NCBI RefSeq assembly: GCF_000332135.1
Contig: NZ_KB235896.1
Location: 990,054-1,054,053 of the forward strand
DNA length: 64,000 bases
Source: Anabaena sp. PCC 7108
Lineage (GTDB): Bacteria; Cyanobacteriota; Cyanobacteriia; Cyanobacteriales; Nostocaceae
Direction of reading: 5' to 3'
Both the position numbers and the translations under genes were made by a program. The first letter of the stretch is position 1, and every line of letters begins with the position of its first letter. The notes beneath the pieces were generated by a model. It was not told the DNA's origin and did not search any database. It saw only the letters and a list, made by a program, of their open reading frames with translations. Shown here piece by piece: positions 34,915 through 43,040 of the stretch.

Positions 34915-34970
34915 ACTCAATACTCAGCACTCAGCACTCAATACTCAGCACTCAGCACTCAGTACTGAGC
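34915..34970. repeat. Heptamer tandem repeat (ACTCAGC/ACTCAAT)
   Basis: About eight heptamers (ACTCAAT, ACTCAGC) in tandem between convergent genes. The last ones overlap the end of queC, so the C-terminal residues VPYAQY are partly repeat-encoded. Confidence 0.8.
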
Positions 34971-35639
34971 ATAAGGAACTAAATCATGTAATCCCAATTC
35001 AGCGAAAGCTGCTAAACGCAACCGACAGGAATCACAGACACCACAGGCAACATCACCACCAGCATAGCAAGACCAAGTTAGCTCCCAAGGTACACCCAAC
35101 TGGTTGCCTAATTGGATAATTTCAGTTTTTTTCAAATTAATCAGCGGTGCAACAATTTCAATTGGTTCTCCTTCTCGTCCTTGTTTGGTTCCCAAGCGAA
35201 AGACTTCTTGCATAGCTTGGATATAATCAAGACGACAATCAGGATATCCAGAGTAATCTAAGGCATTCACGCCGATGTAGACACGTTGAGCGCCTATAGT
35301 TTCAGCATAGCCCAAAGCAAAGCTTAAAAAGATGGTATTACGGGCAGGGACGTAGGTGACAGGAATGTTTTGAGACATTTCATCTAAAGACCGTTCCTGA
35401 GGTAGAGCGATCGCATTATCCGTGAGCGCTGAACCACCCCATAGCCGTAAATCAAAATTCACTACCTGATGTTTTACTACCCCAAATGCTTGAGCAATCA
35501 GCAAGGCCGACTGTAACTCTCGTTGGTGTCGCTGCTGATAATCAAAGGAAATGGCGTAACATTCACAACCATCCGCCCTTGCTTGGTAGAGAACTGTAGA
35601 AGAATCTAATCCCCCAGACAACAGAATTACAGCTTTCAT
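34959..35639 (-). CDS. queC: 7-cyano-7-deazaguanine synthase
   Basis: 226 residues from ATG 35639. N-type ATP pyrophosphatase P-loop AVILLSGGLDSSTVL at residues 3-17, the family motif YVPARNTIFLSFALGYAE near 95, and the zinc Cys cluster C-x8-C-x2-C-x2-C (SCYAGGDVACGVCDSCRLR) near 190-208. It converts 7-carboxy-7-deazaguanine to preQ0 with ATP and ammonia, in queuosine synthesis. Monocistronic. Confidence 0.94.
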   Translation of the reverse strand: MKAVILLSGGLDSSTVLYQARADGCECYAISFDYQQRHQRELQSALLIAQAFGVVKHQVVNFDLRLWGGSALTDNAIALPQERSLDEMSQNIPVTYVPARNTIFLSFALGYAETIGAQRVYIGVNALDYSGYPDCRLDYIQAMQEVFRLGTKQGREGEPIEIVAPLINLKKTEIIQLGNQLGVPWELTWSCYAGGDVACGVCDSCRLRLAAFAELGLHDLVPYAQY

Positions 35640-36163
35640 CACTCAAAACAGCCCCAGAAAATCATTAACACCAATTTCACCCAAAAGGTGAGACAATCAA
35701 CAAAATGCAACAAGCTAAACAGTAAATATGAAAATAAACTAATTCCCGGTATCGGATGTAACTATTTTGCTGAAGATTATACTTACAGCATTAGTTATTA
35801 AACTGTTTGTAATTTTACTAGCAATAAGCGTGATTAATTTACTAAGGGTAAAAATAGGTAATTATCTCAGTAATTAACTACCTGACTACCACCTGTGAAT
35901 TTACACTTAAGTCTTACAGAGCTTGTAAAGTCAACAAAACAACACATTGTCTTTTTTGTAATTTACAAAAAGTAGACTAATGAAGAACTATCTATCCAAA
36001 AGATAGCCAGATAGTGGGAACTGAACACAAACTTTGAAATTCTTCATAAATAGAACCACTATGTTACCATCTGGATGGTTTTAGACGGATCGTACATGGT
36101 ACTTGAGTATAAAGACCAACGACCGTAGCGGCTCTAAATTTGGTGGTTGAGGAGAAAATAATA
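35640..36163. other. Spacer between divergent queC and the Gfo/Idh gene
   Basis: About 520 bp, AT-rich. I see no gene, RNA structure or strong repeat; it must hold the promoters of both neighbours. Confidence 0.4.
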
Positions 36164-37246
36164 GTGCAAAATAGCATGTCAGTGGCAGAACCAAATCTAT
36201 ATTCACAGCGCAACCAGCCACGAGCAATCCGCATAGGCGTGATTGGGGTGGGTAACATGGGACAACATCATACCCGCGTCCTGAGTTCAATGAAAGATGT
36301 TGAACTAATAGGCGTGTCAGATATTAACGTTGAGCGGGGCTTAGAAACCGCCAGCAAATACAAAGTCCGTTTTTTTGAAGATTACTCTGATCTACTACCC
36401 CATGTAGATGCAGTCTGTATTGCTGTACCCACCCGATTACATTATGCCGTAGGCATCAACTGCCTGTTAGCCGGAATTCATGTTTTGATTGAGAAACCAA
36501 TCGCTGCGAGTATTTCCGAGGCTGAGTCTCTGGTGAATGCGGCTGCTGAGTCTCAATGTATTTTGCAAGTAGGTCATATTGAGCGTTTTAATCCAGCATT
36601 TAGAGAATTGAGCCAAGTCCTCAAAACAGAGGAAGTGCTGGCGCTAGAAGCTCATCGGATGAGTCCTTATTCAGCCCGAGCTAATGATGTTTCAGTAGTG
36701 CTGGATTTAATGATCCATGACATTGACCTACTTCTAGAATTAGCTGGTTCTCCCGTGGTGAAATTGACAGCTAATGGTACTCGTTCCCTAGACTCTGGTT
36801 ATTTAGATTATGTGACTGCTACTTTGGGTTTTGCCAATGGTGTCGTCGCTACTCTGACGGCTAGTAAAGTGACTCACCGCAAAATTCGCCGTATTGTCGC
36901 CCATTGCAAAAACTCATTCACTGAAGCAGATTTTCTCAAGAATGAAATTTTGATTCATCGCCAAACTAACACCAATTCTCTCAATGAGCATCGTCAAGTC
37001 CTTTACAGGCAAGATGGTTTGATAGAAAAAGTCTATACTAGTAATATTCAACCTCTCAGTGCAGAGTTAGAACATTTTGTCAACTGTGTGCATGGTGGCA
37101 ATCAGCCTTCGGTTGGTGGTGAACAGGCTCTAAAAGCTTTAAGGTTAGCCAGTTTAATCGAGCAGATGGCTGTGGAAGAGCGGGTTTGGAACCCATTAGA
37201 CTGGCAATCGGAATCGAGAGTACAATCATTAACTCCAACTGCCTAA
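36164..37246 (+). CDS. Gfo/Idh/MocA-family oxidoreductase
   Basis: 360 residues. I chose GTG 36164 because GAGGAG ends 9 bases before it; ATG 36176 is an alternative. Rossmann motif IRIGVIGVGNMGQHHTRVL (about residues 17-35), the EKP motif VLIEKPIAASISEAE near 105, and the C-terminal substrate domain containing HDIDLLLELAGS. It uses NAD(P) to oxidise or reduce a sugar or related compound. A hairpin follows the stop. Confidence 0.87.
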   Translation: MQNSMSVAEPNLYSQRNQPRAIRIGVIGVGNMGQHHTRVLSSMKDVELIGVSDINVERGLETASKYKVRFFEDYSDLLPHVDAVCIAVPTRLHYAVGINCLLAGIHVLIEKPIAASISEAESLVNAAAESQCILQVGHIERFNPAFRELSQVLKTEEVLALEAHRMSPYSARANDVSVVLDLMIHDIDLLLELAGSPVVKLTANGTRSLDSGYLDYVTATLGFANGVVATLTASKVTHRKIRRIVAHCKNSFTEADFLKNEILIHRQTNTNSLNEHRQVLYRQDGLIEKVYTSNIQPLSAELEHFVNCVHGGNQPSVGGEQALKALRLASLIEQMAVEERVWNPLDWQSESRVQSLTPTA

Positions 37247-37725
37247 ACAATGGCGAAGCAAGACAAAATTAAAAATTTGATTTTGTCTTCGCTTCTCCCT
37301 AACTGACTTAAATACATAATCCTGAATAGTACTACTGAGATAAGTCTACTAATGTACTCAGGATGCTGATTAAGTATTAAGTATGAACTTGTGGACAAAC
37401 ACTCTGGGCGTGTATCCAACATAGTGATTGGGGATCTAGTTCTTATATTTTTTTGGTATTCAAGCGCAAGCGAGAAGGAACTAGAAACTGAAGCACTAAG
37501 GCTGTTAATGGGTTATTAGGGATGACATCTGTGCAAAATTCGCCGACACTATGATGTCAAATAATGTTAAATTCACGTTAGCGTAGCCCAGCGCAGGTAT
37601 AACCTACAATAATTTTCGACGTATTTCTAGTTACACTTGACCCAATCTAGAATTTTTCATAGCTCGTATTTTTGTAAGATGGGCATGATAAGTTTTTACA
37701 GTTAAGTTACCACATAGGAGCTTTT
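37247..37725. other. Spacer upstream of the actin-like gene
   Basis: 480 bp. After the hairpin at 37254-37295 I see a small HIP-like fragment (GCGTAGCCCAGCGC near 37580) and no gene. Confidence 0.4.
37254..37295. terminator. Long hairpin after the Gfo/Idh gene
   Basis: GAAGCAAGACAAAAT pairs with ATTTTGTCTTCGCTTC (one bulge) around a short A/T loop. No T tract follows, so it may act as an RNA stabiliser instead. Confidence 0.5.
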
Positions 37726-38874
37726 ATGACAGACCAACCCCCAGTAGCTAACCCGATGAATGCCGCTGCTATTCCCATGAACCGAGTAGCATCAACCCCA
37801 CTAAATAGTAATCCCAATGCTAATAAGCCACCAACGAATAGTTCAGGGAAAAATATTCTCAGCGTGGATTTAGGTAGAACCTCTACTAAAACTTGTGTCA
37901 GCCGCGAACCTGGGAATGTGGCTTTCATTCCTGCCAATGTCAAGCAGATGTCAATTGATGAAATCCGAGGTGGCGTGTTTGAATCGAAGGCAACTGATCC
38001 TTTAATGGATTTGTGGCTGGAATATCAAGGCAGTGGCTATGCTGTAGGACAATTAGCAGCGGATTTTGGGGCAAATCTAGGAGTCGGACAATCTAAGGTC
38101 AATGACGCACTAGCTAAAGTTCTGGCTTGTGCTGGTTATTTTAAACTCAAAGACGAGATTTCTGTAATCGTCGGTTTGCCTTTCCTGTCTCTAGAACAAT
38201 TTGAACGGGAAAAAGCCCAGTTAATCAGCTTAGTAACCGGACCCCATGTATTGAATTTTCGGGGTGAATCTTTGTCGCTCAATATCACTAAAGTTTGGGT
38301 AATGCCAGAAGGTTATGGCAGTTTGCTGTGGTCTGAAGCTCAACCTAATAAACCAGCAACAGCCCCTGACTTTACAAAAATGTCAGTAGGTATTGTCGAT
38401 ATCGGTCATCAAACGATTGATTGTATCATGGTGGATAATTTCCGCTTTGCCAGAGGTCTTTCTCAAAGTGAAGACTTTGGTATGAACAAGTTTTATGACC
38501 TGGTGGCTAACGAAATACACGGGGCTGATAGTCAATCTCTAGCACTGATTTCTGCGGTTAATAAGCCTAAAGGCGAGCGTTTTTATCGGCCTAAAGGTGA
38601 AAGCAAGCCCACAAACTTAGACGATTTTCTACCTAACCTCACAGAGCAGTTTTCACGAGAAATTTGCTCTCGCGTTTTAGCCTGGTTGCCAGAGCGTGTA
38701 ACTGATGTGATTATCACTGGTGGCGGTGGAGAATTCTTCTGGGAAGATATTCAACGTCTGCTCAAAGAAGCTAAGATTAATGCCCATTTGGCTTCACCCT
38801 CTCGCCAAGCTAACGCTTTAGGGCAGTATCTTTACGGAGAGGCACAATTGTCTGCTGTTCGCTCTGCTAGGTAA
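37726..38874 (+). CDS. ParM-like actin-fold ATPase, chromosomal
   Basis: 382 residues. A Pro/Asn-rich N-terminal tail of about 40 residues precedes the actin fold: phosphate-1 ILSVDLGRTSTKT (44-56), phosphate-2 VGIVDIGHQTIDCIMVD near 225, and the adenosine motif DVIITGGGGEFFW near 325. It belongs to the ParM/StbA/Alp group. Such proteins polymerise with ATP and in plasmids push DNA apart with a ParR adaptor. Here the gene lies among chromosomal housekeeping genes with a small partner 8 bp downstream. I recall reports that a ParMR-like pair in Anabaena (CorMR) acts in cell shape; I cannot verify that this is its orthologue. Confidence 0.82.
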   Translation: MTDQPPVANPMNAAAIPMNRVASTPLNSNPNANKPPTNSSGKNILSVDLGRTSTKTCVSREPGNVAFIPANVKQMSIDEIRGGVFESKATDPLMDLWLEYQGSGYAVGQLAADFGANLGVGQSKVNDALAKVLACAGYFKLKDEISVIVGLPFLSLEQFEREKAQLISLVTGPHVLNFRGESLSLNITKVWVMPEGYGSLLWSEAQPNKPATAPDFTKMSVGIVDIGHQTIDCIMVDNFRFARGLSQSEDFGMNKFYDLVANEIHGADSQSLALISAVNKPKGERFYRPKGESKPTNLDDFLPNLTEQFSREICSRVLAWLPERVTDVIITGGGGEFFWEDIQRLLKEAKINAHLASPSRQANALGQYLYGEAQLSAVRSAR

Positions 38875-38882
38875 TAAAACTG

Positions 38883-39371
38883 ATGTTCCAATGGTCAAAA
38901 AAGGTAGTTAAATCCGTCACTTTCAATCCAGAAATTGGGGATGAAAGCTTGTTGGCACAGGTGGAAAGTTACTTGGAGGCACAGCCCGAAAAGACTTTCA
39001 GCGACCTCTGTAAAGAGGCTCTATGGCAAGCTTTATGTGTACCGGACTCTGTACGACCTTCTCCGAATACAGCATCACTGCCGATGGAACAACAAATCGG
39101 TGAGTTGCAACGTCAAATGGCTGGACTTGAGGAACGTTTTTTTGCTAAGGAATCCAACCGTTTGGAGGCGATGGAAAGCCAAATATTGCAACTTACTCAA
39201 CAAGTGGCACAATTGGCAATTATCCTTAATCAAGGAGTATATAATCAGTCTTCAAACTCATCAGTACCAGCAGCAGAAGTAGTTAACAATTTTGTTTCTA
39301 CTCCTAATCCCACTCCGCAAGAAGTTGACCCTGTAATTAGTCGTCTGAGTCAGTATCTTGATGATTTCTAA
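38883..39371 (+). CDS. Small partner of the ParM-like protein (ParR/CorR-like position)
   Basis: 162 residues. N-terminal RHH-like segment (KSVTFNPEIGDESLLAQVESY, then SDLCKEALWQAL), a central coiled coil (MEQQIGELQRQMAGLEERFF .. LTQQVAQLAIILN, about 70-120), and a polar tail ending ISRLSQYLDDF. The short C-terminal helix could be the filament-binding peptide, as in ParR. The gene is 8 bp after the actin-like gene, so they form an operon. Similarity to ParR is inferred from layout, not alignment. Confidence 0.65.
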   Translation: MFQWSKKVVKSVTFNPEIGDESLLAQVESYLEAQPEKTFSDLCKEALWQALCVPDSVRPSPNTASLPMEQQIGELQRQMAGLEERFFAKESNRLEAMESQILQLTQQVAQLAIILNQGVYNQSSNSSVPAAEVVNNFVSTPNPTPQEVDPVISRLSQYLDDF

Positions 39372-39460
39372 GAAACAAGCAACTTTATCAGCCTGTTGAC
39401 AAGATCAAGTGGGAAGTGTGAGAACCATAGCATTTATAACAGGTGACTCTTAACAGGTGA

Positions 39461-39499
39461 CAGGTGACAGTCTGAAAAGTCTTTTGAGACTGTCACCTG
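39461..39499. terminator. Bidirectional hairpin between convergent genes
   Basis: A 13-bp perfect stem CAGGTGACAGTCT/AGACTGTCACCTG, with the loop itself partly paired (AAAAGTCTTTT). Tandem CAGGTGA units precede it. Confidence 0.6.
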
Positions 39500-39504
39500 C
39501 TATA

Positions 39505-40089
39505 TTAAACCAATTTACGTGTTTTCCATAAATAACTAGATAGCCAATTTGTGAGGATATGAGCCACAATTGGAACTAACAAATTACCGCTGAGTAGAGC
39601 GCTATAACCTAGAATGATGCCGATAAGAGTTGCCCAAATCACATAAGGCCACTGTTCGGAACCACTCAGGTGTAAAACACCAAAGCAAAGACTTGAGACA
39701 ATGATGGCTACATGATCAGCGCCTAAAGCTGGTAACATAACACCACGAAATAATAGTTCTTCACTTAACCCCGGTAGTAATCCCAGCCATATCAAGTCGG
39801 GTAAAGCTAATGGCTTAAGTATTAGTTCTAGGTAATAATCAGCACTTTTACGATAGGGAGGGGAAAAGCGGTAAGCTAAACCACTGAACACAGTGATCAT
39901 TAAACCCAACCCCAGTCCCAAGAAGAGATCCCTTTCGTACCAGTACAATTTAAATATAGGAAAGTTGCCAAAGCGCAACCATAGTTTGGCGACTATCCAC
40001 AAAATAACCGCAGTTGCACCCATAGCTACGAGTACTTGGATGCGTGTGAGGTAAGGAATTTCTGGTTCTTGCTTTTGTTGTTCAACCAC
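39505..40089 (-). CDS. CPBP-family intramembrane glutamic protease
   Basis: 194 residues with about six helices. The signature GLSEELLFRGVMLPAL near residues 105-120 supplies the EExxxR motif, followed by FGVLHLSG (conserved His) near 137 and PIVAHILTNWLSSYLW (His/Asn) near the end. The family includes Rce1-type CAAX proteases and bacteriocin-immunity proteins. Substrate unknown. Confidence 0.88.
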   Translation of the reverse strand: MVEQQKQEPEIPYLTRIQVLVAMGATAVILWIVAKLWLRFGNFPIFKLYWYERDLFLGLGLGLMITVFSGLAYRFSPPYRKSADYYLELILKPLALPDLIWLGLLPGLSEELLFRGVMLPALGADHVAIIVSSLCFGVLHLSGSEQWPYVIWATLIGIILGYSALLSGNLLVPIVAHILTNWLSSYLWKTRKLV

Positions 40090-40097
40090 AGGCGTTT

Positions 40098-40145
40098 GGG
40101 TAATGGGTAATTAGTAATGGGTAATTGGTAATGGGTAATTGGTAA
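40098..40145. repeat. Heptamer tandem repeat (GGGTAAT/TGGTAAT)
   Basis: Six to seven tandem heptamers between the CPBP and DUF3326 genes. Confidence 0.8.
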
Positions 40146-40152
40146 AAACTTT

Positions 40153-41205
40153 TTATTCCCTATTCTCTGTTCTTTGACTAATGAATGATGTATTAATACC
40201 AGCTTTGTGAGCTACTAATACTCCTACTGCTTCTAAATATGAGTTTACTTGTATGGATTTGATTGCCAACGCTGGAGCAGAAACTTCTATGAGGGTTTTA
40301 TTTTCTGCGACTGTAATTATTTGACATTGCTTGTGGCTTAAACTTAGTAAAGCACTGCTACCACAAGCGTTTGCAGGTACAATAATGGCATTAACTTGAT
40401 CTGCCCAGATATCTTCTGGTAAAGAATTGATAACTTCCTTCTTAATAATAAATTGTGGAGCGCGACTTAAGCCAACAAGAACGCAGGGTAAAAAGGTATA
40501 GCCCAGTTCTTCGGCAGCCGAACGAGGGGATAAATCAGGGTCTGGGGGGGCTGTAGAAAGGGCTGGAGCATGGGCGCAAGGTATTTGAAAGGTGCGGACT
40601 AATAAATGGCTAATGACGGCTTCTGCACCTGCTAGAGGGTCTACTCCTTTTCCATGTCGGTAGTTCTGAACTGCTTTTTCATCTATATCTTCAGGAAAAC
40701 GGGCTACGACTGCGATCGCATCTGCTCCTTCTTTCTTAATTAATATCTCAGCTGCTCGTAATAAGCTATCTGGGTTGCCAATTGTTCCCCAACTCGCACC
40801 CGATGCAGAAGTACGCAATTCTACGTTTAATGGTGCATCTGTGACAACATGATTGGTGATGGTTAATCCCAGGGTTGCTCTAGCTGCGTCTGCGGCTTGC
40901 AGGTGTCGCAGCATGAGTTCTGGTTCAATGGCTTGGTCTAAAAGCAAACCTACTCGGTTGCTATGGACGGGACGCAGCCCCCAGCATTGTGAGGCAAATT
41001 TGTCAAGTCCATAACCTTCAACGTAGAGAGTGTTGGGGAGATTCCAGTACAAACTAGCGCCATTGAGGACATTGGGGTGAGTGATCAGGCGATCGCACAC
41101 CTGTGATATGAGTCTAGCTACGGGCAATGCGTCTCCGGCATAACCGCCAATTGCTGCCCCAATGCCCGTAGGGATGATGAGAATAGCTGTATAGGGAAGA
41201 TGCAT
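40153..41205 (-). CDS. DUF3326-family protein
   Basis: 350 residues. The N-terminus AILIIPTGIGAAIGGYAGDALPVARLI and HPNVLNGASLYWNLPNTLYVEGYGLD match the DUF3326 family, common in cyanobacteria and plant plastids. A central segment GADAIAVVARFPED and the C-terminal IIVPANACGSSALLSL are also typical. No catalytic motif is known to me. A 56-residue conserved-looking gene and a ferredoxin lie upstream on the same strand. Confidence 0.85.
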   Translation of the reverse strand: MHLPYTAILIIPTGIGAAIGGYAGDALPVARLISQVCDRLITHPNVLNGASLYWNLPNTLYVEGYGLDKFASQCWGLRPVHSNRVGLLLDQAIEPELMLRHLQAADAARATLGLTITNHVVTDAPLNVELRTSASGASWGTIGNPDSLLRAAEILIKKEGADAIAVVARFPEDIDEKAVQNYRHGKGVDPLAGAEAVISHLLVRTFQIPCAHAPALSTAPPDPDLSPRSAAEELGYTFLPCVLVGLSRAPQFIIKKEVINSLPEDIWADQVNAIIVPANACGSSALLSLSHKQCQIITVAENKTLIEVSAPALAIKSIQVNSYLEAVGVLVAHKAGINTSFISQRTENRE

Positions 41206-41226
41206 AGTAGAACGGACTAAAAGCCC

Positions 41227-41397
41227 CTACTTAGTGACAACAGCTTCCACTGTAGCTTTTTCCTTTGACTTATCTACGGAGGTAATAGCCCAACGCAGGG
41301 GTTCACCTTGTTTTTTCAATTCTGTCTCAATGGCTTTTTGTAATTCTGTGGGGGTTTCTTGAAGGTCGATTTCAGCAGTAATAAAATGAGTAGTCAT
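41227..41397 (-). CDS. Small conserved-looking protein, 56 residues
   Basis: ATG 41397 to TAG 41227-41229. The sequence starts MTTHFITAEIDLQETPTELQ and continues with KAIETELKKQGEPLRW and ITSVDKSKEKATVEAVV, a plausible beta-alpha-beta fold with no low complexity. It is 21 bp upstream of the DUF3326 start and likely in one operon with it. No family name recalled, although its tidy composition and spacing argue for a real gene. Confidence 0.65.
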   Translation of the reverse strand: MTTHFITAEIDLQETPTELQKAIETELKKQGEPLRWAITSVDKSKEKATVEAVVTK

Positions 41398-41516
41398 AGT
41401 GGTAAATTTTGTGGCTTTGTGTTTTCTAGAATAGCTGATTTTAGAATCAATGATGAAGTGTGGAGTTGAAAATTTTTATTTTTATTTTAACTTCATTCCA
41501 CTTCATCTTTTTAGGT

Positions 41517-41831
41517 TTATTTTCCAAACTGCAATTGATAAACTATGTCTTCTTTTTCGGTGACAAGTTTCAGATTAGAAAGGGGTTTAGCAACACAAAG
41601 CAATACATAACCTTGTTTTTGCAGTTCTGGACTCACACCCATGCCATCAGCTTGATCTACAGTTCCTTCGCTAATTTGACCAGCGCAAGTTGTGCAAACA
41701 CCTGCACCACAAGATGTTGGTAAATCTAAACCAGCAGCGTGGGCAACGGATAAGATGGTTTCGTTATCAGGCACTTGTAAGGTATGAATTGTGCCTTGGT
41801 GGTTAATTTCGACGGTGTAGGTTGTGGACAT
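41517..41831 (-). CDS. Plant-type [2Fe-2S] ferredoxin
   Basis: 104 residues from ATG 41831 (a GTG two codons upstream is less likely). Cluster cysteines are in LPTSCGAGVCTTCAGQ (C-x4-C-x2-C) and in YVLLCVAKP near residue 79. The length and fold match photosynthetic-type ferredoxins. It carries electrons to soluble or membrane partners; the partner is not evident. The C-terminus ends IVYQLQFGK, somewhat diverged from PetF. Confidence 0.9.
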   Translation of the reverse strand: MSTTYTVEINHQGTIHTLQVPDNETILSVAHAAGLDLPTSCGAGVCTTCAGQISEGTVDQADGMGVSPELQKQGYVLLCVAKPLSNLKLVTEKEDIVYQLQFGK

Positions 41832-42035
41832 ATACACAAGGAATGTGTGACAGATAACAGGTCAATTATTTTATCTGATAAATAGGTGCATAAACAAGGG
41901 AATTGTGGAAAAAATATTTTTTAATCCTATTTTGATGGGGAAAATATTGAAAATTCAATAACATTCAAAAAAGTATTATACCAACAGGGCTATTAAATCT
42001 CATCTTTTTTTACCAGTTCTGAATCACAAATTAAC

Positions 42036-42143
42036 CAGGATATCGAGGATCTTAGGATTTACAGGATGGGGTTATTTTTGAGGATGAAATTGTCAGAATC
42101 AGGATATCCAGGATTTTAGGATTTACAGGATGGGGTTATTTTT
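42036..42143. repeat. Two copies of a 44-bp CAGGAT-rich repeat
   Basis: 42036-42079 and 42100-42143 are near-identical (CAGGATAT..GGATTTACAGGATGGGGTTA). A related shorter copy lies at 56318-56355 next to the Uma2 fragment. Confidence 0.8.
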
Positions 42144-42176
42144 AATTAATAAATATTCAGCAAGAGATCGTACTAA

Positions 42177-42752
42177 TTACCATTTAGAAGGATTATTAGG
42201 ATGTAATTGATCATTTTCCCAAGATAAAGGATTATTTTGGATGTATTTTCTAATTTTTGTTAAAGATTCATCATTTCTAATAATATGATCATAATAATTA
42301 CGTTGCCAAACGGAATTTTGAGGTGTATTACGAATGACGTTAATTTTCTTAGTTGTTGCTGATTTAAAACCTGCCATTAATGATGATAAAGATTTTGGTT
42401 TCATTGATATTCTTGGTGCTGATGATTGGATTTGTGGTAGCGAACGGCCGTTCGCCCCTACATTATTATCTCTGTTTATTTCGTGATTAATCATAACAAT
42501 TCCATGAAAATGATTAGGCATAATTACAAATTCATATAATTCAATTTCTTTGCGGATTTATGCTGATTTTAACCATTCTTCTTTGATTAATTCACCAAAA
42601 TTATTTAATATCACTTGATTATTTATAATATTTCCAAATAAACATTCACGTTGATAACAACAAATTGTAATGAAATAAAGACCAGATTGAGAATAATCAT
42701 AGCCTTTAAGACGAATTGATTGGCGTTTATGTATATCAGGATTATAGGTCAT
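42177..42752 (-). pseudogene. REP-associated tyrosine transposase (RAYT) with in-frame stop
   Basis: The 5' part encodes SIRLKGYDYSQSGLYFITIC and the 3' part carries the HUH motif MPNHFHGIVMI, a QRNYYDHIIRNDESL helix and IRKYIQNNPLSW, all typical of the Y1/RAYT family. Between them a single TAA (42558-42560) interrupts an otherwise continuous frame (SA-stop-IRKEIELYEFVI). Intact relatives have about 180-190 residues. A REP-like sequence GAACGGCCGTTC occurs inside the coding part at 42437-42461, encoding a GANGRSL segment. One nonsense change appears to have killed the gene. Confidence 0.85.
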
Positions 42753-42832
42753 AAGATTAAACTTTATGTATATCAGGATTATAGGTGATTAGATTCAAGT
42801 TTAGATATATTTTTCATATATTAATTTATATT

Positions 42833-42860
42833 GTAGGGGTGAACGGCCGTTCACCCCTAC
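42833..42860. repeat. Perfect 28-bp REP-like palindrome
   Basis: GTAGGGGTGAACGG followed by its exact reverse complement, about 80 bp upstream of the RAYT start. A related palindrome with CGAACGGCCGTTCG core lies inside the RAYT gene. REP palindromes near RAYT genes are their usual substrates. Confidence 0.85.
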
Positions 42861-43040
42861 CCAACCATTAAATAATGTTGTTAAAAAATGACCATAAATA
42901 AAATTCTTTTCTGGAATAAATCCACTAATTTTAAACTATAAACTGTTCTTGATAATCAATTCCGTCCATTCGTAACTCCTGTAACAATTCCCTTACAATA
43001 AAATAAAGAAAACAAGACATTACAGGAGAAAAGCTAAATC

